Below are positions 1 through 6,920 of a stretch of 19,667 nucleotides of DNA, piece after piece. Where the stretch lies: NCBI GenBank assembly GCA_964350945.1, contig CAYGLF010000017.1, positions 1 through 19,667 on the forward strand, written 5' to 3'. Positions within the stretch are counted from its first letter, which is position 1, and each line of letters starts with the position of its first letter. The notes beneath the pieces are model-generated. The model was not told the origin of the DNA. It saw nothing but the letters and a program-made list of their open reading frames with translations, and did not search any database. Position numbers and translations under genes: made by a program. This stretch comes from CAYGLF01 sp964350945. Its GTDB lineage: Bacteria; Chlamydiota; Chlamydiia; Chlamydiales; JAAZZY01.

Positions 1-55
1 GTCTTGAAAACAGTTGACCTGAAAGGGTCCGGGGGTTCGAATCCCTCCTCTTCCG
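1..55 (+). repeat. 3' part of tRNA-Ser(UGA); left copy of the attachment-site repeat
   Basis: These 55 bases are identical to the last 55 bases of the complete tRNA-Ser gene at 4202-4256. They cover the anticodon loop, variable arm, T arm and 3' acceptor strand up to the discriminator G. Identity stops right after that G: the left copy continues with cattt and the right with aattt. The window starts inside this copy, so the missing 5' half may lie outside it and the tRNA may be complete. Two tRNA 3' ends flanking a serine recombinase gene are the usual signature of an element integrated at a tRNA gene, so I read this as one att site. The minus strand here is also open in the frame of the adjoining recombinase. 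Confidence 0.85.
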
Positions 56-1006
56 CATTTGCAACCAATTCGAACCTTTGGTTTTGTCATCTAGAAGAGC
101 CAGGGTTTGAATGTTGCTATGAGCGACATAGTAAGGTTTTTCTTGAATCAAGTTGTTGTTTTCAATGTACTGCTCACCTGGAAATCCTTCCATATAGATA
201 GTTCCAAGTAATTTTTTTAAAGCTAAAGCAGAGCTAGTGGTATTTTGCTGAAGTGTTTCATGCAAATTATCTAAACGATGTTCTATCCATTCTTTAGGCG
301 GTGCTTTGAAGACTTTGTTAGCTTGGTATTCTAAGCTATCCATTTCCTCTTTTAATATTTCTCCTTTTTGCTCAGCTTCACTCAAAGCATCAGAAACTGC
401 CTTTGAAAAATTTCCCACTTTGATGAAGTTTAAATAGTTCTGAATCTCAGATAAAACTTTTTCATGTTGTGCTTTTTTCTTTTTGATTTCCCCAGGTATT
501 TCTCCTGATCCTTTAGCTAAAGTTTTTTCAATCTCCTTAAATATATATTCAAGGTTTTCTGCAATTAGGAGTTTTTCCTTTAACTCTCTTAAAATGATTT
601 TCTCGACTTTATTTCTGGCAATAAGAAGCTTATTTGAGCAGGTTTTTCGCTTAGCATTATAACAACCATAATAGCCACTTCCTTTGCCACTCACTAAAAC
701 CATTGCCCCGCCGCAGTGTTTACATTTCATTAATCCTGCTAGTAGATGATCTGGATTGGTATGCACATAGCTCTTTTGTTTCTTTTCAACTTCTTTTCTA
801 ATTGGAAAGGCATTGTTCATTTCCTCCCATCTGCTTTTTGCCTTCTTCCAGGTTTCATCATTAATGATAGCTAAATCTTTTCTTTCAATAGTCATTTGTT
901 CGTGTTGAGGTCTTTTTATCTGTTTCTTTTTTCCAGAAATTGGGTCTCGAACAGCTCTCCATTTTCTCCAGTTCCATTGGCCTACACCTTTATGCCAACT
1001 ATAATA
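1..1006 (-). pseudogene. Large serine recombinase, N-terminal catalytic domain lost; C-terminus runs off the window
   Basis: The minus-strand frame is open from 1006 (just after a TAA at 1007-1009) to base 1, about 335 codons, so the end lies outside the window. The first residues read like the end of the 'Recombinase' domain of large serine recombinases (VRDPISGKKKQIKRP, then a segment ending DLAIINDETW). A recombinase zinc ribbon follows, with Cys pairs C-x2-C (KCKHCGG) and C-x7-C (GCYNAKRKTC), then a Lys/Glu-rich coiled coil. The N-terminal resolvase domain with the catalytic serine is absent, and I could not recover it upstream in any frame. The first in-frame ATG is at 893-895. Such enzymes integrate and excise mobile elements; this copy should be inactive. 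The frame continues without a stop into the tRNA-Ser repeat, giving the RRDSNPRT-type peptide typical of antisense tRNA. Confidence 0.75.
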
Positions 1007-1245
1007 TTAAAAAAAGAACTAATCTTGTCCGAAAAAGAGCTCTACGTACACACCAGGCCAAGTAAAAGGCTATTTAATTTGACGGTAGTAAATAAAAGAA
1101 ACTATGGCACATACGGATATATAAAACACAATGCTATTTTGAGAATGAAAAACACTTACAAGTCCCAGTGATATAAATCCGACATTGAGCAGTTTCAAGA
1201 AACTTTTTTTTTATTTATTTTGTCTTTTATTTTAGGACAAAAAAC

Positions 1246-1494
1246 TTACTTATCTTCTTTAATCAACTTAATTGATCTAGGATGAAAACCTTCTAAATTA
1301 TTTTCATCGTAAATGCAAACTGTGATTTCTCTTTTAAAATCACTCTCTCTGTCAGGAATATGCTCGTGCATATTTTTTTTACTGCTATCTAAAAGGCTCT
1401 CGAGGGAATCTTTCATCTCTTCAGCTTCTTCTGGAGTTAAGTAAATAATAACTTTATTTACTTTGCTGTCTGCGTCTATGTTATAAATTCTCAT
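1246..1494 (-). CDS. Small acidic protein, probable immunity protein of the upstream toxin
   Basis: This 82-residue soluble acidic protein starts 8 bases after the stop of the 626-residue toxin-like gene. The purine-rich AGGGA that can serve as its ribosome site overlaps that stop codon, so the two genes are probably translationally coupled. It has a beta-type start (KVNKVIIYLTPEEAEEMKDSL), a central helix and a C-terminal motif GFHPRSIKLIKEDK. The tail is reminiscent of small immunity proteins paired with contact-type toxins, but this is from memory and I do not name a family. Size, position directly downstream and low complexity of function all fit an immunity role. That role is inferred mainly from context. 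Confidence 0.6.
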   Translation of the reverse strand: MRIYNIDADSKVNKVIIYLTPEEAEEMKDSLESLLDSSKKNMHEHIPDRESDFKREITVCIYDENNLEGFHPRSIKLIKEDK

Positions 1495-1502
1495 AAAATT
1501 CC

Positions 1503-3383
1503 CTAGTTATGAGGCACATCTATAGGATAGATTGGACCAGATTTTATCCATTTACCATTAACTTTCAACTCTACGTGAGCATGCACATTATTGTGAGGAA
1601 CTGTTTTATTAAAGTCAAATCTGACACATCTTAAACCGTCTTTAGAAAGAAAGATAGGGTCCCCCACTTCATTTTTGATTGCTCTTACTCCTTCACCAAG
1701 TAATTCCGAAATTTGCTTCTCGAGATAAATGATATGGGAGGAGTTAGTTAATTTCAAAGCTTGCTTCAAATTAAGTGCTCCTTGTGCATTTAGACCCAAT
1801 TTTTCAGCCGCTTGTACAATTTCATGATTTGCCATAATGGCTTCAGAAATCTTTACCCCTCTCTCAATAGCCGCCCCCTCTAAAGCTAAAGCACCCTCAA
1901 CTTTCTGCAAAGAATTAGAGATATTTAAAAGCTTATTCGCCCCTTTGAGCCCTTTAGAAGCCAATTTAGCCGCAGCTCCGGGGATAAAGATATCCGTTCC
2001 GCCTTTACCTATGGCATAACCTGCAAGCAGGCCTCTTTCATCTGCAGATAGACTATTCCATTCCGTGGCTAGTTTGTAACCTTCCGGAGATAGTGCTTCA
2101 GAGAGCTCTCCCCATTGATCTGTTAAAACCAAGTTGCTTAAATCCCTGAATGCATTGATAACTTGATCTGTAGTATCAAGAGGATGCTTTACAAATTCAG
2201 TGGCTAGGTATTTCCAACCAGATCCTGAATCTTTCACTCCCTGAATTATCCCTTCAGTGTAGCCTTTGCAGAAATCTTTTGTGACCTCAAATGCCCCAGG
2301 TACAGGTATAGGCGTAGCTATTGGGTCTGGGTTTTGGGCTATATTGGAGGCGAGGACATTCCTTTCTGGATTTAAGGCGAATCTTCTTTCAAGTTCTTCT
2401 ATTTTATTTTCATAATATTCTTGAGAAAAAGGTTGTTCACTCTGAGCTGTAAATGGATTCGGTTCGAGATCTGCCTCCTCGGCAAAAGATTGAAAACGCT
2501 CTTTAAAATCCTGATCATAGCAACCAAGAGTATCCCCTTGAGGGATGTGTGGAAGATGATGTTCTATTGAAATATTTTCATGATCTTCTAAAGGCGAAAT
2601 CTCTCTTAATGGAGGTTGAATGATTTGAGGGTTATCATTATTTTGAGGAGGGACAGAATCCAATGGATGTTGTGGGGAAGGGGCTAGCTGTGTTGGAACA
2701 TCTTCTTGCCATTCATTTTTGGGTTGTGAAGCTGCTGCTGCCGCTCCAATAGCTGTTCCTGTAGCTGCAACCCCTTCTGCTAAAGCTGCCATGCCGATTG
2801 TATTGACAGCAGCTATTGTAACTACTGCCGCAACTGCTACCGCCGCAACAACCACTGTGGTAATAATAATAGCCTTCTTATGCTTTTTCACAAAATTGAC
2901 AAGCTTCTTGCCATTTTTTTTAAAGAATCCCGGCTTATTTGACTTCTTAAAGCATAAGCTTTCATAGGAGCTCTTGCTTGAAGACTTTTGTGACACTTGA
3001 GAAGAAAAACTATTTTCTTCACTCAATAAATCTTGGATATCTTTTTCTAATAATTTCTGCTCATTTTGATCTTTAACACCTTTTCTTGCGTACTCAATCA
3101 GTAAATCTATGATGATTTCAATTTCATTTTCAGAAGCATTGTCAAAATCTACCTGGGCAATTTGATCAATAAATTGCGCAATTTCTTGTTCAGCCTGGAA
3201 ATAATCTTTGGGATTTTTTAGCTTTTGGATAATTAAAGAAAAGTCTGTTTTATTAATTTTGAAATGAGAGTTGTTCGGAGCTATTACTTTATGATTTTGT
3301 CCAAAGGGCAAATGATTTTTTTCATTTTTAAAGAAAAAAATCTGATTTAAATAAGGATTATTAGAAATAGCTGGAAAAGACAT
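1503..3383 (-). CDS. Polymorphic-toxin-like protein with double hydrophobic segment and C-terminal toxin module
   Basis: This protein has 626 residues. Residues 1-125 are mostly helical and acidic. A basic stretch at 145-170 leads into a very long Ala/Val/Ile segment (171-218) that could form a membrane hairpin. Residues 220-365 are Pro/Asn/Gln-rich and look unstructured. A helical 'pre-toxin' region follows (about 370-560, with GLLAGYAIGKGGTD and an Ala/Gly-rich IPGAAAKLASKGLKGANK). The last 60 residues form a compact module, DPIFLSKDGLRCVRFDF...VPHNNVHAHVEL...GKWIKSGPIYP, with clustered histidines (H597, H601, H603) that could be catalytic. This modular order, ending in a short module next to a small gene, is that of polymorphic toxins. 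There is no signal peptide. A strong AAGGAG ribosome site precedes the start. The activity of the end module is unknown; the toxin role is inferred from architecture. Confidence 0.65.
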   Translation of the reverse strand: MSFPAISNNPYLNQIFFFKNEKNHLPFGQNHKVIAPNNSHFKINKTDFSLIIQKLKNPKDYFQAEQEIAQFIDQIAQVDFDNASENEIEIIIDLLIEYARKGVKDQNEQKLLEKDIQDLLSEENSFSSQVSQKSSSKSSYESLCFKKSNKPGFFKKNGKKLVNFVKKHKKAIIITTVVVAAVAVAAVVTIAAVNTIGMAALAEGVAATGTAIGAAAAASQPKNEWQEDVPTQLAPSPQHPLDSVPPQNNDNPQIIQPPLREISPLEDHENISIEHHLPHIPQGDTLGCYDQDFKERFQSFAEEADLEPNPFTAQSEQPFSQEYYENKIEELERRFALNPERNVLASNIAQNPDPIATPIPVPGAFEVTKDFCKGYTEGIIQGVKDSGSGWKYLATEFVKHPLDTTDQVINAFRDLSNLVLTDQWGELSEALSPEGYKLATEWNSLSADERGLLAGYAIGKGGTDIFIPGAAAKLASKGLKGANKLLNISNSLQKVEGALALEGAAIERGVKISEAIMANHEIVQAAEKLGLNAQGALNLKQALKLTNSSHIIYLEKQISELLGEGVRAIKNEVGDPIFLSKDGLRCVRFDFNKTVPHNNVHAHVELKVNGKWIKSGPIYPIDVPHN

Positions 3384-3628
3384 CTTTTTCTCCTTTTGCT
3401 TTTTATTTGAAAAGGCTATTCTTCAACTTCTTTTCTTACAATACGATAAAATATTTTAAAATCAGATCAAGCTATGCAGAGGCCTTCTTATTAGTTAATT
3501 TGTATTACCAAGTCTACGAGTAACACCCATTTCAAAAAGAATAACCATCTGTAAGAACTCGTCATTAATTTAAAAAAAAAATTAGGGCTAAATAGTTATA
3601 CGAATTCTTTAGATGTACCAAGGAACCG

Positions 3629-3846
3629 CTACTGTTTTTCCCCGACTACAATCGACCGATTTCCTAGAGTTTTTTTCGAAGTAATATTTTTGAAACCTGC
3701 CTTTAATAAGATTTTTTTAATTTCAGAAAACGTGTATTGCTGCCTCATTTTTGTCCATAACATCATTTTCATGTTATATGCAGATGAAAGAAAAGGACCC
3801 GTTTTATCCTCGTTAAAAAGCATTTCGTGAAGAATTAAGATGCCGC
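3629..3846 (-). pseudogene. C-terminal fragment of a SAM-dependent O-methyltransferase
   Basis: The minus-strand frame from about 3846 to the stop at 3629 encodes roughly 72 residues. It starts at GGILILHEMLFNEDKTGP and continues with MLWTKMRQQYTFSEIKKIL, KAGFKNI and a final SIVVGEKQ. This matches the ending of the acetylserotonin/hydroxyneurosporene O-methyltransferase family, where the GG-(V/I)-L-HE strand is followed by the 'QQYS..E....L..AGF' region. The SAM-binding core and dimerisation domain are missing. The open frame extends a little further (to 3886), but those codons are the antisense of the neighbouring SRPBCC fragment, not methyltransferase. The break lies at about 3840-3848. It is a gene remnant left by recombination. 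Confidence 0.75.
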
Positions 3847-4121
3847 CTTGGATTAAACAGGTCGCCGAAAAAGTTGCCCTTTCCATTCCTAAAAAGATTG
3901 AGCCAAAGGGCTGTCCTATTTGTAAAGAGACAGGTTGGCTAGAGATTGCTGGGGCGGGAATGATCCATCCTAATGTTTTAAAGGCTGGTAAGATCGACCC
4001 AGAAGAGTATAGTGGATTTGCTTGGTGCTTTGGAATTGAGCGCTTGCAGATGCTTTTATGTGGTATTTCTGATATACGTTTATTTACTGAGAACGACCAA
4101 CGTTTTTTAAATCAGTTTTAA
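3840..4121 (+). pseudogene. pheS: Chimeric remnant: SRPBCC tail fused in frame to PheS C-terminal fragment
   Basis: This open frame encodes 93 residues. Residues 4-21 are the SRPBCC tail. From residue 24 on (GCPICKETGWLEIAGAGMIHP, then EYSGFAWCFGIERL and a final FTENDQRFLNQF) it is the C-terminus of the phenylalanyl-tRNA synthetase alpha subunit. It includes motif 3 of class II synthetases (G-F-A-W-x-F-G-I-E-R) and the usual ending. A full PheS is about 340 residues; only the last 71 or so remain, so this piece cannot charge tRNA. A functional pheS must be elsewhere. The two junctions (about 3840-3848 and 3902-3904) are abrupt. No convincing ribosome site precedes the ATG, and I expect no useful product. 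Confidence 0.85.
3849..3902 (+). repeat. 54-bp fragment homologous to the 3' part of the SRPBCC gene (copy 1)
   Basis: This segment encodes WIKQVAEKVALSIPKKIE. The intact SRPBCC gene encodes the same peptide at 4874-4927 with one residue changed (L instead of Q). The DNA copies differ at 8 of 54 positions, nearly all silent. The fragment therefore comes from a diverged homologue that was once under selection, not from a fresh duplication of the neighbour. Confidence 0.85.
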
Positions 4122-4171
4122 TCTAGACCAGAGAAATGCATTTGTCATAGAATACTCAACTTAACTTCAAC

Positions 4172-4256
4172 GGAAGAGTGGCAGAGTGGCCGAATGCGAC
4201 TGTCTTGAAAACAGTTGACCTGAAAGGGTCCGGGGGTTCGAATCCCTCCTCTTCCG
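4172..4256 (+). tRNA. tRNA-Ser(UGA)
   Basis: This 85-base tRNA has acceptor strands GGAAGAG/CTCTTCC, an anticodon stem ACTGT/ACAGT and loop CTTGAAA with anticodon TGA. It has the long variable arm of a class II tRNA, T loop GTTCGAATC and discriminator G, all expected of tRNA-Ser reading UCA. The CCA end is not encoded. Its last 55 bases are repeated at 1-55, marking it as the target of an integrated element. Confidence 0.97.
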
Positions 4257-4537
4257 AATTTTCTCAATGAGCCTATAAATAAGTAATCTGTAATTTATCT
4301 AGAAATTTTAGGGTTCTTCAATTTTTCTGATTATAAATTGAGACCATTTCATAGAGTTGCTTGTGTGGCTAGCTAGCAAATAAATTCAACAAATCCATAG
4401 AGCTCTCTTCATCACACGAAGAGTTTATTCGATCAATAAATAAATTTAACATGAAAACAAAGAGACTTTAACTTGCCTTTTAAATTGCTATTTAGTAAAT
4501 TTACATATAATATCATTACTTACTAAAAGAGGCCGTT
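4257..4537. other. Intergenic stretch between tRNA-Ser and the SRPBCC gene
   Basis: This stretch is AT-rich with no gene that I can support. It contains a TATAAT at 4506-4511 that could be the -10 box of the SRPBCC gene; the best -35 match (TTGCTA, 4485-4490) is only 15 bp away, so the promoter is uncertain. A short palindrome GCTAGCTAGC sits near 4369. A purine-rich AAAGAGG at 4526-4532 serves as ribosome site for the next gene. Confidence 0.4.
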
Positions 4538-4963
4538 GTGTGGACTAAGACTTACAGCAAATTATACAAAGGAATTCAAAAGGAAGATATCTGGAGACTC
4601 TGGAAAGATGTAAATAACTGGACCCAGTGGCACGATGATCTAGAATACTGTAAAATGGAGGGAGAGTTTGAAGAGGGGAATTACTTTTGGCTCAAACCTA
4701 AAGGAGCCCCAAAGGTAAAAATTAAGCTCGTTTACATCGATTCAGGCGTTCAATTTACAGATTGCTCCTATTTTTTTGGGGCTAAAATGTATGATACGCA
4801 CTCTTTAGAAGAGTCAGAAAAAGGTCTTATTATCAAAAATGAAATCATTGTAAAGGGCCCATTAAAGAAGTTGTGGATTAAACTAGTCGCTGAAAAAGTA
4901 GCTCTCTCGATTCCTAAGAAGATTGAGGCACTAGTGAAGCTTGCGAGATGGGCCAATGTCTAA
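4538..4963 (+). CDS. SRPBCC-fold (polyketide cyclase/START-like) protein
   Basis: This 141-residue soluble protein starts at GTG, six bases after AAAGAGG. The opening 'KEDIWRLWKDVNNWTQWHDDLEYCKMEGEFEEGNYFWLKPKG' has the pattern of SRPBCC ligand-binding proteins: a helix with W...D...W..W, followed by beta strands ending in a G-x-L-KP-like turn. Later strands (KIKLVYID, GLIIKNEIIVKGPL) and a long C-terminal helix (LWIKLVAEKVALSIPKKIEALVKLARWA) complete the fold. Such proteins bind small hydrophobic ligands; the ligand here is unknown. The gene overlaps the start of a MarR regulator, so the pair may form a small ligand-responsive unit. A diverged piece of its 3' end is found at 3849-3902. Confidence 0.8.
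   Translation: MWTKTYSKLYKGIQKEDIWRLWKDVNNWTQWHDDLEYCKMEGEFEEGNYFWLKPKGAPKVKIKLVYIDSGVQFTDCSYFFGAKMYDTHSLEESEKGLIIKNEIIVKGPLKKLWIKLVAEKVALSIPKKIEALVKLARWANV
4874..4927 (+). repeat. 54-bp segment of the SRPBCC gene, homologous to 3849-3902 (copy 2)
   Basis: This is the intact-gene counterpart of the fragment fused to the PheS remnant. The protein is identical at 17 of 18 residues, while the DNA differs at 8 of 54 bases. Confidence 0.85.
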
Positions 4964-5408
4964 GCTTCCCTTTGGTTTTCAAAAGCCAGAAGACAGCCCT
5001 GGTTTTTTGCTGTGGCAAACGACCATGCTGTGGCAGCGACAAATTAAAAAAGAGCTTGAGCCTTTTAAAGTCTCGCATCCCCAGTTTGTGATTATGGCAC
5101 TCCTTTTGTGGTTTGAGGCTCATCAAATGGAAGCTGTTCAAGGGCTTGTTGTCAAATATTCCAAACTAGATAAAATGACGGTTTCATCTTCTTTGAAAAA
5201 ACTTGTAGAGAAAAAATGGGCGCATCGAGCTGAAAATAAAAAGGATACTCGCTCAAAAGATGTGACTTTAACTACCAAAGGAAAAAAGCTTATCAACCAA
5301 CTCGTTCCGTTAGTTGAGCACATAGATGCTGCATTTTTTGGCAGGATACCTCAAAAGAAGCAGCGGCAATTGATTCAGGATTTAGCGTCTTTAAGTCAAG
5401 AGTCTTAG
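4956..5408 (+). CDS. MarR-family transcriptional regulator
   Basis: This protein has 150 residues when started at the ATG at 4956, which overlaps the SRPBCC stop by 8 bases; a TTG at 4941 would add five residues and is less likely. The order is that of MarR proteins: helices used for dimerisation (1-55), winged helix-turn-helix (about 61-90, with LVVKYSKLDKMTVSSSLKKL as recognition region), a wing with the typical D-x-R motif (NKKDTRSKDVTLTTKGKKL, 94-112) and a C-terminal dimerisation helix. MarR dimers usually repress their own operon and release DNA on binding a small ligand. The coupled SRPBCC protein is a natural co-regulated partner. It ends tail-to-tail with cyoE, 22 bases apart. Confidence 0.9.
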   Translation: MSKLPFGFQKPEDSPGFLLWQTTMLWQRQIKKELEPFKVSHPQFVIMALLLWFEAHQMEAVQGLVVKYSKLDKMTVSSSLKKLVEKKWAHRAENKKDTRSKDVTLTTKGKKLINQLVPLVEHIDAAFFGRIPQKKQRQLIQDLASLSQES

Positions 5409-5430
5409 CTGTAGTCTTTATGATACTTTT

Positions 5431-6321
5431 TTAAGAGTTGAACATGAGAGCTGTACTCATTCCCATAATCACCACTAAAGAGAACAAAAACATCTGCCTG
5501 GCCCACATAGTATTGTTTTTGCATCTAAATCCTTTAATATTGAGGGCAAGCCAGGTAAGACCTAATAGAAGGGAAACGAACAAAAATAGCATGCCCGTAT
5601 ATTTCATTAAGGTCATCACAGTCGCCGTAAAAATAAGAGCGACAATATTTAAGAGCATCACTATTTTTGTGATGAAAAGTCCTTTTTCAATCGGTAGTAG
5701 GGGAATTTTTCCTGCAATGTAGTCTTTTAAGCGATAAATAGCGATCGCAAAAAAATGGGGCATCTGCCAGGTAGCGACTAAGATGAAAAATAAAAGCGCT
5801 TTGGCATCTAGAGCGTTTGTGATGGCGCAATAGCCGACGAGAGGGGGGACAGCCCCAGCAAAGCTTCCTATGAGCGTACAGTGGATGGTAGAGTATTTAG
5901 AGAAGCTATAGAGAATCACATAGACTAAAAATCCAAAAAGAGCAATCTGCAAGCACAGTAGATTGACATAACAGGCCATTTCAAAAAAGCCAAAGACTCC
6001 GATAAGGGATGCAAAAATAAGCGCATTTTGATTTGAGATCAACCCTTTGACGAGTGCTCGATTGCGGGTGCGTTTCATCTGGGCATCGAGCTTGCGATCA
6101 ATAAAATTATTAAAGACACAAGCAGATCCGATAATACAAGAGAGAGCCACCGTCATATGTAGGAAAAGAAAAGGGTTTAATGATCCTTGAGTTGCCAGTG
6201 CAAAACCGGCAATTGCCGTGACTAAATTGCCAAAAATAATTCCCGGCTTAGTGATGGAAAGGTAGGTTTTAAACGTTGTCGAAAAGGGTAAGGGGGTTGT
6301 TTTTTCCATAGAGATCTTCAT
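5431..6321 (-). CDS. cyoE: Protoheme IX farnesyltransferase (heme O synthase)
   Basis: This 296-residue UbiA-family membrane protein has about seven to nine hydrophobic segments. It transfers a farnesyl group to heme b to make heme O, the cofactor of the CyoB reaction centre. The first prenyl-diphosphate motif N-x3-D-x3-D-x2-M-x-R-T-x2-R is at residues 72-88 (NFIDRKLDAQMKRTRNR). The second, aspartate-containing, motif is YRLKDYIAGKIPLLP (196-210), preceded by WQMPHFFAIAIY, all hallmarks of heme O synthases. The start is uncertain: ATG at 6321 has no clear ribosome site and a second Met lies four codons on. It is separated from cyoD by an oppositely oriented lipoprotein gene, so it probably has its own promoter. 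Confidence 0.95.
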   Translation of the reverse strand: MKISMEKTTPLPFSTTFKTYLSITKPGIIFGNLVTAIAGFALATQGSLNPFLFLHMTVALSCIIGSACVFNNFIDRKLDAQMKRTRNRALVKGLISNQNALIFASLIGVFGFFEMACYVNLLCLQIALFGFLVYVILYSFSKYSTIHCTLIGSFAGAVPPLVGYCAITNALDAKALLFFILVATWQMPHFFAIAIYRLKDYIAGKIPLLPIEKGLFITKIVMLLNIVALIFTATVMTLMKYTGMLFLFVSLLLGLTWLALNIKGFRCKNNTMWARQMFLFSLVVIMGMSTALMFNS

Positions 6322-6430
6322 AGTTTTTAATCATTAAGTTTTTTCTTTTATCCTAAAAACAGAATTGAGTGCTAGTTAAAAAAAATGAATTTATGCTAAA
6401 GCTAAAATAAAAAAACCAGAAGAGAAAATT

Positions 6431-6589
6431 ATGAAAAAAAAATTACTTTTTTTAGCCCTATTTGTTTGTTGTTTAAGCTTTTCATCCTGTTCGTTATTCA
6501 GCGGGAAAGGGAAAAGTGCAGGATGTTCTTGTGTATGCGACGACCCTTGTGCGTGTGATGCAGCATGTGTTTGTAAGTGTAATGCTTAA
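6431..6589 (+). CDS. Cysteine-rich small lipoprotein
   Basis: This 52-residue protein has a typical signal peptide: MKKK, a hydrophobic core LLFLALFVCCLSF, then a lipobox-like FSSC with the lipidated Cys at position 20. The mature part is about 33 residues and contains eight further cysteines (32, 34, 36, 40, 42, 46, 48, 50) in C-x-C and C-x3-C spacings, with few hydrophobic residues. That density resembles a metallothionein or another metal-binding peptide, so metal (for example copper) binding at the inner face of the outer membrane or in the periplasm is a guess. AGAAGAG lies 7 bases before ATG. The gene is on the opposite strand to the oxidase genes; it ends one base from the cyoD stop and is divergent from cyoE. 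Confidence 0.75.
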   Translation: MKKKLLFLALFVCCLSFSSCSLFSGKGKSAGCSCVCDDPCACDAACVCKCNA

Positions 6590-6590
6590 T

Positions 6591-6914
6591 TTACATATTG
6601 GTCATTAGGTTGTAGTCTAGGTTCCGCATAATCCATACAGAGCCTGCGATTACAATAAAAATAACGAGAACTGTAAATAAAAAAGTCATCATATTCCAAC
6701 GGGGCTTTGACTCAATGCCCAGATGGAAGAAAAAGTACAGCTGGATCACAGCTTGTAAACATCCAAATCCAACGACCATTAAAATAAGGCTCCAGCTATT
6801 GAAGAGATGCTTTTGAGCAAATAGATAAGCTGCAGTGGTTAAAAGCACTGATATGATAAACCCTACAATGAGAGGTTTAAAACTTTTATTGGAAGGGTGA
6901 GTGATATCGAGCAT
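6591..6914 (-). CDS. cyoD: Cytochrome bo quinol oxidase subunit IV
   Basis: This 107-residue protein has three membrane segments (about 13-34, 41-64, 74-96). The second contains the family pattern GFGCLQAVIQLYFFFHLG, followed by a short loop and a final membrane helix. CyoD helps assemble the CuB site of subunit I. It begins 6 bases after cyoC and is the last gene of the co-directional cyoABCD run. Confidence 0.93.
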   Translation of the reverse strand: MLDITHPSNKSFKPLIVGFIISVLLTTAAYLFAQKHLFNSWSLILMVVGFGCLQAVIQLYFFFHLGIESKPRWNMMTFLFTVLVIFIVIAGSVWIMRNLDYNLMTNM

Positions 6915-6920
6915 TTAAGG

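Noticed and set aside
896..1171. 91-codon plus-strand open frame
   Set aside because: It lies partly antisense to the recombinase remnant, has a low-complexity composition and no ribosome site. I see no protein family in it.
1007..1245. Search for the missing recombinase N-terminal domain upstream of the remnant
   Set aside because: All three minus frames contain several stops and no stretch resembling a resolvase catalytic domain, so I report only the C-terminal part.
1201..1245. TTTTGTC/GACAAAA inverted repeat after the immunity gene
   Set aside because: The stem is AT-rich with a 10-base or longer loop and, on the minus strand, is followed by As, not Ts, so it does not look like a terminator of the toxin unit.
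3470..3560. Short minus-strand frame reading FLQMVILFEMGVTRRLGNTN, possible further gene tail
   Set aside because: Only about 24 codons are open and I recognise no family. It might be another gene remnant in the patchwork but cannot be supported.
3632..3886. Full minus-strand frame as an intact 85-residue protein
   Set aside because: Its first 13 residues are the antisense of the SRPBCC fragment. Only the part after the junction is methyltransferase, so it is a chance start on a remnant.
4202..4256. Plus-strand peptide GGSNPSSS encoded by the tRNA repeat
   Set aside because: This is the familiar translation of a tRNA T arm and not a gene.
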